NCBI GenBank assembly: GCA_031264895.1
Contig: JAISDI010000161.1
Coordinates: 1-10,121 of the forward strand
DNA length: 10,121 nt
DNA from: Endomicrobium sp.
GTDB lineage: Bacteria; Elusimicrobiota; Endomicrobiia; Endomicrobiales; Endomicrobiaceae
Reading direction: 5' to 3'
Position numbers and translations under genes: made by a program. Within the stretch, counting starts at the first letter, position 1; each line of letters starts with the position of its first letter. This document shows positions 6,248-10,121 of this stretch, in pieces. The notes beneath the pieces were generated by a model that was not told the DNA's origin, ran no database searches, and saw nothing but the letters and a program-made list of their open reading frames with translations.

Positions 6248-7597
6248 ATGAAAAATTTTTCTGCAGTAATTCTTGCCGCGGGCGCAGGTACAAGAATGAA
6301 ATCTTCGTTGCCCAAAGTTATGCATAAACTTTCCGGCAAACCTTTGATAAATTGGGTTATAGACGCAGTCGGCGCTTTGAAGCCTGACAATATTGTAGTC
6401 GTTTTAGGTCATAAATCGGAAAGCGTGGAAGAAAGCCTTAAAAATAAAAATGTAAAAATAGTTTATCAAAAACAGCAGCTCGGTTCGGCGCACGCTCTTA
6501 TGCAGGCGCAGAAAGCGTTTAAAAATTATAAAGGCGACATTTTAGTGATGTGCGGCGACGTTCCTCTGGTGAAAACTTCCGTATTGTCATCTCTTCTAAA
6601 ACATAGTAAAAAAAATAAATCTTCCGTCACTGTGTTGGCGGCGAAAGCCGATGATCCTTACGGTTACGGCAGGATCGTCAAAAGCGGCGGCATTCTTGAA
6701 AAAATAGCGGAAGAAAAAGATGCGACCGAACAGGAAAAACTTATACGGGAAGTTAACAGCGGCATATACTGTTTTGACAATAATGTCTGGAAAGCTCTTT
6801 CTAAAGTAAAGCCTGACAATGCAAAAAAAGAGTACTATTTGACAGATACCATTGAAATACTTAAAAAGCTCGGTAAAAAAGCGACGTCGGTTACTGTCGG
6901 GAACGCTTGGGAATTAATGGGCATAAATGATCGTTCGCAGCTTCACGAAGCGGAAAAGGAATTGCAAAAAATAAAAATTGCCCAACTGTTTGAAAAAGGC
7001 GTAAGTATTATAGATGCGGACAATACATATATTTCATACAATGCGCAAATAGGCCAAGATACCGTGATATATCCCGGCGCTTTTATAGATACAGACGTAA
7101 AAATCGGAAAAGGCTGTACTATACAAGGTTCAAGTTATATAAAAAATTCGGTCATTGCCGATAATGTTTGTATTTTGTATTCGTATATTAACGGCGCAAA
7201 AATAGGTACAGGCTCAAAAATAGGGCCTTTTTCGCATATAAGGCCGGGCTCGGTTTTGGAAGAGGGCGTCAAAGTCGGCAATTTCAGCGAAACAAAAAAA
7301 ACCGTAATATCCAAAAACTCTAAAGTCAACCATCTTTCTTATATAGGCGACGCTGAAATCGGCGAGAATGTAAATATCGGCGCAGGAACTATAACCTGCA
7401 ATTATGACGGCAAAAACAAACATAAAACCGTTATCGCTTCAGATGCTTTTGTCGGTTCAAATGTGAACTTTGTAGCTCCGGTAAAAATAGGAAAAGGAGC
7501 TTTGATTGCCGCAGGTTCAACAATAACAAACGATATTCCGCCGGGCAAACTTGCCATAGCAAGAGCAAGGCAGGAATTGAAATACAGAAAAAAATAA
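6248..7597 (+). CDS. glmU: Bifunctional UDP-GlcNAc pyrophosphorylase / glucosamine-1-P acetyltransferase
   Basis: This cytoplasmic enzyme acetylates GlcN-1-P with acetyl-CoA and then couples it to UTP, giving UDP-GlcNAc for peptidoglycan and lipopolysaccharide. At 449 residues it has the usual length. Residues 1-230 are the uridylyltransferase: LAAGAGTRM at 9-17, P22-K23, QQLGSAHA at 76-83, MCGDVPL with metal-binding D104, YGYGRIV at 138-144 and N170-S-G-I-Y. Residues 255-449 form a left-handed beta-helix of hexapeptide repeats carrying the acetyltransferase: RPGS near 332, GNFSETKK at 344-351, catalytic H362 in VNHLSYIGD, NIGAGTITCNYDG at 376-388 and the C-terminal R-A-R-Q. No residue known to be essential is missing. 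The ATG at 6248 precedes the canonical MKNFSAVILAAG start but has no ribosome site. It is first in the block and 11 nt before prs. Confidence 0.97.
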   Translation: MKNFSAVILAAGAGTRMKSSLPKVMHKLSGKPLINWVIDAVGALKPDNIVVVLGHKSESVEESLKNKNVKIVYQKQQLGSAHALMQAQKAFKNYKGDILVMCGDVPLVKTSVLSSLLKHSKKNKSSVTVLAAKADDPYGYGRIVKSGGILEKIAEEKDATEQEKLIREVNSGIYCFDNNVWKALSKVKPDNAKKEYYLTDTIEILKKLGKKATSVTVGNAWELMGINDRSQLHEAEKELQKIKIAQLFEKGVSIIDADNTYISYNAQIGQDTVIYPGAFIDTDVKIGKGCTIQGSSYIKNSVIADNVCILYSYINGAKIGTGSKIGPFSHIRPGSVLEEGVKVGNFSETKKTVISKNSKVNHLSYIGDAEIGENVNIGAGTITCNYDGKNKHKTVIASDAFVGSNVNFVAPVKIGKGALIAAGSTITNDIPPGKLAIARARQELKYRKK

Positions 7598-7608
7598 AGA
7601 GGCGTCCA

Positions 7609-8541
7609 ATGAAGCTTAAAATTATTTCGGGAAATGCCAATATCGAACTTGCAAAACAAATTGTGCAGAAGCTCGGCGTTGAGCTGAGCGAAACTAAAGT
7701 CGGGCATTTCAGCGACGGCGAAATACAGGTCAAAATAGTGGACAATGTCAGAGGCGCGGACTGCTACATAATCCAGCCAACCTGTTCGCCCGTAAACGAA
7801 AACCTGATGGAACTTCTTATTATTGCCGACGCTTTAAAAAGAGCGTCCGCCAGAAGAATCACTGCCGTCATGCCTTATTACGGGTACGGCAGGCAGGACA
7901 GAAAAGCCGAGCCAAGAGTGCCGATAACGGCAAGGCTTGTGGCAAATCTTCTTGCCACGTCCGGAATTACAAGAATGCTTACAATGGATTTACACGCCGG
8001 ACAGATTCAAGGATTTTTTGATATTCCCGTTGACCATCTTTACGGAACGCCCGTAATTTTAAGTTATTTTCAGGAAAAAAATCTGCCTGACACAGTCATA
8101 GTTTCGCCCGACGCCGGCGGCGTGGAAAGAGCAAGATCTTTTGCAAAACATTTTAACGCTGATTTGGCGATCGTGGATAAAAGAAGACCGCGCCCTAACG
8201 AAGCGGCGATAATGAATATCATTGGCGAAGTAAAAGGAAAAACTTGTATAATATTGGACGACCTTGTCGATACGGCGGGAACGCTGACAAAAGTCGCGGA
8301 AGCGATAAAATCAAAAGGCGCGGCAAGAGTGTTTGCAACAGCTTCGCACGGAGTTTTGTCCGGCAGCGCAAAACAAAAAATTCAGGAATCGTGCATAGAA
8401 GAGCTGGTCATAACGGACTCGATCCCGCTTTCGCAGGAAGGGCCGGTAGAAAAAATAGTCGTCTTGAGCATAGCGTCGATTCTTGCGGAAGCCATTATGA
8501 GAATTTCCAATGACGAATCGATAAGCGCATTATTTGTATAA
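7609..8541 (+). CDS. prs: Ribose-phosphate pyrophosphokinase (PRPP synthase)
   Basis: A cytoplasmic class I PRPP synthase that transfers pyrophosphate from ATP to ribose-5-phosphate. PRPP feeds purine, pyrimidine, NAD, His and Trp synthesis. The 310 residues match the family length. Visible motifs are FSDGEIQV at 34-41, ENLMELL at 64-70, MPYYGYGRQDRK at 88-99 (often FGYARQDRK in other species), MDLHAGQIQGFFDIPVDHLY at 126-145, SPDAGGVERA at 166-175, the catalytic loop D-K-R-R-P-R-P-N-E with K191 and R193, and the PRPP-binding loop ILDDLVDTAGT at 215-225. The ATG at 7609 has AGAGG six bases upstream (7598-7602), 11 nt after glmU stops, so the two genes are read together. The order glmU-prs-ctc-pth is conserved in many bacteria. 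Confidence 0.97.
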   Translation: MKLKIISGNANIELAKQIVQKLGVELSETKVGHFSDGEIQVKIVDNVRGADCYIIQPTCSPVNENLMELLIIADALKRASARRITAVMPYYGYGRQDRKAEPRVPITARLVANLLATSGITRMLTMDLHAGQIQGFFDIPVDHLYGTPVILSYFQEKNLPDTVIVSPDAGGVERARSFAKHFNADLAIVDKRRPRPNEAAIMNIIGEVKGKTCIILDDLVDTAGTLTKVAEAIKSKGAARVFATASHGVLSGSAKQKIQESCIEELVITDSIPLSQEGPVEKIVVLSIASILAEAIMRISNDESISALFV

Positions 8542-8547
8542 TTGTTT

Positions 8548-8579
8548 TTGATTTCTTCTCATGAAATCAATATTATAAT
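8548..8579 (+). promoter_or_regulatory. Inverted repeat and TATAAT box upstream of rplY
   Basis: TTGATTTC at 8548-8555 and GAAATCAA at 8563-8570 form a perfect 8-bp inverted repeat with a 7-base gap, followed by TATAAT at 8574-8579. The dyad covers the place where a -35 box would lie, as an operator or activator site might. No clear -35 exists at normal spacing (TTGATT is 20 bp away), so a promoter here may need an activator. No T-run follows, so it is a poor terminator. It could give rplY-pth separate expression, for example under stress. Confidence 0.4.
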
Positions 8580-8595
8580 CGCAGTCATATAAAAC

Positions 8596-8600
8596 GGAGG
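8596..8600 (+). promoter_or_regulatory. Strong ribosome binding site that decides the rplY start
   Basis: GGAGG ends 8 bases before the ATG at 8609 and only 2 bases before an in-frame GTG at 8603. The spacing favours the ATG. Confidence 0.7.
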
Positions 8601-8608
8601 AAGTGAAA

Positions 8609-9274
8609 ATGAAGGAAGTGATTTTAAACGCAGAAATAAGAGAAGTCGGTTCAAAAAGCAGTCTGGAAAATTTTAGAAGGCAGGGGAAAATTCCCGGAGT
8701 TCTTTACGGCAAAGATATAAAAACGTCTTCGATAGCCGTTGATTTAAAAGCTTTTATGTCGATAATAGAAGCAAACGGCGCAAATGTCGTAATAAATCTT
8801 AAAATGAAAGACACTCAGCAGGCCGCGCTTATAAAAGAGCTCCAGAGAAATGTTTTGACGCAGGCTCCCATGCACATTGATTTTCAGGCGATTTCGCTTA
8901 AAGAAACTATTGAAGTTATGGTGCCGATACATATTGAAGGCGTTTCGGACGGCGTCAAAAATTTCGGCGGATTAATGGAGTTTATGACAAGAGAAGTCAA
9001 AGTTTCATGTCTTCCCACAAACATACCGCAGAAAATCAGCGTTGACGTTGCGCCTTTGGGTTTGGGGCATGGCATAACTATTGCGGATTTACCTAAATTT
9101 GACGGAGTTGAATATCTGCAGGATCCTTCGATATTGATAGTTCACGTAGTTTCCGTAACCGTCGCCGAAGAGCCGACAGCTGAAGCCGGCGCGGAAGCAG
9201 CGCAGCCTGAAGTTATTTCAAAAGGCAAGAAAGATAAAGAAGGCGAAGGCGCCGCAGCCGGAGAAAAAAAATAA
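8609..9274 (+). CDS. rplY: 50S ribosomal protein L25, long Ctc/TL5 type
   Basis: A 5S rRNA-binding large-subunit protein, also called general stress protein Ctc, of 221 residues. Residues 1-91 are the L25 domain: EIREVGSKSSLENFRRQGKI at 9-28, PGVLYGKD at 29-36, then ALIKELQRNVLTQAPMHIDF at 73-92. Residues 93-186 are the TL5-type beta-rich C-terminal domain (VPIHIEG, GGLMEF, REVKVSCLPTNIP, GHGITIADL). The tail from about 187 is Glu/Ala/Gly-rich and ends in Lys-rich residues; it is probably disordered and is a common feature of Ctc proteins. Start 8609 rather than GTG 8603 is chosen from GGAGG spacing. The gene follows prs after 67 bp and precedes pth by 3 bp. The gap before it holds a possible promoter and operator, so rplY and pth may be partly independent of glmU-prs. 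Confidence 0.95.
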   Translation: MKEVILNAEIREVGSKSSLENFRRQGKIPGVLYGKDIKTSSIAVDLKAFMSIIEANGANVVINLKMKDTQQAALIKELQRNVLTQAPMHIDFQAISLKETIEVMVPIHIEGVSDGVKNFGGLMEFMTREVKVSCLPTNIPQKISVDVAPLGLGHGITIADLPKFDGVEYLQDPSILIVHVVSVTVAEEPTAEAGAEAAQPEVISKGKKDKEGEGAAAGEKK

Positions 9275-9277
9275 ACA

Positions 9278-9877
9278 ATGTCTGACATTAAGCTGTTTGT
9301 CGGACTGGGTAATCCCGGAGACAAATATAAAAATACCCGCCATAATTTCGGTTTTATGGCTTTAGACGCAATAGCCAAATCAAAGCGTCTGGAGTTTAAA
9401 AACAAAGATAATATGGCGGATATTTCTTTTTATGATAGTCCGAACGGTAAAATAATTCTTTTAAAACCGACGACCTACATGAACCTCTCGGGAACGCCCG
9501 TTTCATTGACGGCAAGATATTATAAAATAAATCCGGAAGAGATCTTTGTTTTTTACGACGATTTTTCTATACCGCTTGGAGAATTCAGGATAAGGCTTTC
9601 GGGTTCGTCAGGCGGCCACAACGGAATAAGTTCGATAATAACTTGCCTCTGCACAGACAAATTCCCAAGAATGAAACTGGGCATAGGCCCCCTGCCAAAA
9701 TTTATAAAAATGCCGGATTTTGTTCTGTCAAAATTTCACGAAGAAGACAAAGAAAAAATAGAAAAATCAATATCAAAAGCCGCAGTGCTTTTTGACGAGA
9801 TAATACAATCAGGCATAGAACAAGCAATTTCAGCCTTTGCAGGCGGCAAGTTAGGCCTAGCAGCCGGCAAGTTATAA
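9278..9877 (+). CDS. pth: Peptidyl-tRNA hydrolase
   Basis: A cytoplasmic esterase that releases tRNA from peptidyl-tRNAs dropped by stalled ribosomes; essential in most bacteria. The 199 residues fit the family. The opening LFVGLGNPGDKYKNTRHNFGF carries N12 and catalytic H22. KPTTYMNLSG at 63-72 has substrate-binding N69, FYDDFSIPLG at 92-101 has the catalytic acid D94, and GSSGGHNGISSI at 109-120 has N115. The GIG motif is followed by PLPK where many homologues have RP; this position varies (E. coli has HP), so activity is probably unaffected. The C-terminus carries a short repeat-like K-L-G-L-A-A-G-K-L. The start lies 3 nt after rplY. A GGAG at 9260-9263 is rather distant (14 bases), so coupling to rplY translation is likely. 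Confidence 0.97.
   Translation: MSDIKLFVGLGNPGDKYKNTRHNFGFMALDAIAKSKRLEFKNKDNMADISFYDSPNGKIILLKPTTYMNLSGTPVSLTARYYKINPEEIFVFYDDFSIPLGEFRIRLSGSSGGHNGISSIITCLCTDKFPRMKLGIGPLPKFIKMPDFVLSKFHEEDKEKIEKSISKAAVLFDEIIQSGIEQAISAFAGGKLGLAAGKL
9844..9874. repeat. 10-bp direct repeat at the 3' end of pth
   Basis: CGGCAAGTTA occurs at 9844-9853 and 9865-9874, a 21-bp period equal to seven codons. It produces the repeated G-K-L ending of the protein, with the second copy running into the stop codon. It could reflect a small tandem duplication that extended the C-terminus. Confidence 0.5.
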
Positions 9878-9899
9878 AGGCTGCGTCCCTCTAGTCTTT

Positions 9900-9960
9900 G
9901 TTGCCGTTGGCCTTTTGTCACCCTGAACTTGTTTCAGGGTCTGCCGTTAAAAACGGCAAC
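9900..9960. repeat. Nested hairpins after pth, CCTGAA-CTTG-TTTCAGG type
   Basis: ACCCTGAA (9920-9927) pairs with TTCAGGGT (9933-9940) around CTTGT. TGCCGTT (9942-9948) pairs with AACGGCA (9952-9958) around AAA. Alternatively GTTGCCGTT (9900-9908) pairs with AACGGCAAC (9952-9960), enclosing the first hairpin, so two folds compete. The first hairpin resembles a dispersed intergenic palindrome that I remember from many bacterial genomes. No U-run follows, so it is not a classic terminator, though it may protect or end the pth message. Confidence 0.6.
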
Positions 9961-9971
9961 GGCTTTAGTCA

Positions 9972-9995
9972 GGGGTTTCGGTACCCCCGAACCCC
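9972..9995. repeat. GC-rich hairpin
   Basis: GGGGTT (9972-9977) pairs with AACCCC (9990-9995) and CGG (9979-9981) with CCG (9987-9989), with one bulged T and a 5-base loop. It is part of the hairpin cluster that follows pth. Confidence 0.55.
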
Positions 9996-9999
9996 ACGC

Positions 10000-10029
10000 C
10001 TTACTTTTTGCAGTCGGTCAAAAAGTAAG
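10000..10029. repeat. Perfect 11-bp inverted repeat
   Basis: CTTACTTTTTG (10000-10010) and CAAAAAGTAAG (10019-10029) are exact reverse complements around an 8-base loop. A related unit, GAAAGTAAGCCAA, recurs at 10098-10110 and matches AAAAGTAAGCAAA (10021-10033) at 11 of 13 bases. This suggests a composite repeat that continues past the window edge. Confidence 0.6.
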
Positions 10030-10057
10030 CAAATTTGGGTTGTCCGGCACATATAGA

Positions 10058-10083
10058 ACACTTGCGTTAGCCGCAAAAAGTGT
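10058..10083. repeat. Imperfect hairpin at the window's right end
   Basis: ACACTTGCG (10058-10066) pairs with CGC (10072-10074) and AAGTGT (10078-10083), with an AAA bulge. It is the last member of the hairpin cluster. An AAGGAG at 10091-10096 has no start codon at a useful distance inside the window. Confidence 0.4.
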
Positions 10084-10121
10084 CAAATGCAAGGAGAGAA
10101 AGTAAGCCAATAGCGCAACTA

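Noticed and set aside
8603..8605. GTG at 8603 as the rplY start
   Set aside because: Only 2 bases from GGAGG; the ATG at 8609 has the normal 8-base spacing.
9689..9706. Pth GIG motif followed by PLP instead of RP as a sign of lost function
   Set aside because: The residue after GIG varies among active enzymes, and the catalytic N12, H22, D94 and N115 are all present.
9878..10121. CRISPR array
   Set aside because: The repeats are hairpin arms of different sequence and spacing, without a regular repeat-spacer period.

Overview
The window looks like chromosomal DNA of a low-to-moderate GC, Gram-negative-type bacterium. CreD is an inner-membrane protein of bacteria with an outer membrane. The glmU-prs-rplY(ctc)-pth gene order is a widespread bacterial housekeeping cluster. 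AT-leaning codon use with Lys/Ile/Asn-rich proteins, plus hairpin-rich intergenic repeats, remind me of the Elusimicrobiota (Endomicrobium-like). That assignment is from memory and tentative; no rRNA or other taxonomic marker is present. All recognisable genes are on the + strand.

Layout. (1) 1-3094: the 3' part of a creD-like gene, cut by the window edge, overlaps by ATGA a DUF2207 membrane-protein gene with a Gly-rich C-terminal tail. (2) 3095-5528: a compact, AT-richer Type II restriction-modification (RM) unit. Its amino-methyltransferase carries an N-terminal helix-turn-helix-like domain and overlaps by 29 nt a restriction endonuclease that I recognise as TdeIII/MjaII-like (GGNCC family). 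(3) 5529-6247: about 720 bp without a credible gene. It holds a perfect 13-bp hairpin, a possible MITE-like element with imperfect terminal inverted repeats ending in TTAA, and a near-consensus sigma-70 promoter facing glmU. (4) 6248-9877: glmU, prs, rplY and pth, tightly packed except for a 67-bp gap before rplY that contains a perfect 8-bp inverted repeat beside a TATAAT box. (5) 9878-10121: a cluster of four or more hairpins typical of dispersed intergenic repeats, with no gene.

How the genes work together. GlmU makes UDP-GlcNAc for peptidoglycan and lipopolysaccharide. Prs makes PRPP for nucleotides, His and Trp. L25/Ctc binds 5S rRNA and Pth recycles peptidyl-tRNA, so this block links envelope precursors, nucleotides and translation. 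The RM pair sits as an insertion-like cassette between the envelope genes and this block. If the GGNCC assignment is right, the methyltransferase must modify cytosine, and its SPPY motif fits an N4-cytosine enzyme. I counted only four GGNCC sites in the window by eye, fewer than composition suggests. The most interesting regions are the RM cassette with its possible self-regulating, leaderless methyltransferase gene, and the structured DNA at 5529-6247 and 9878-10121.
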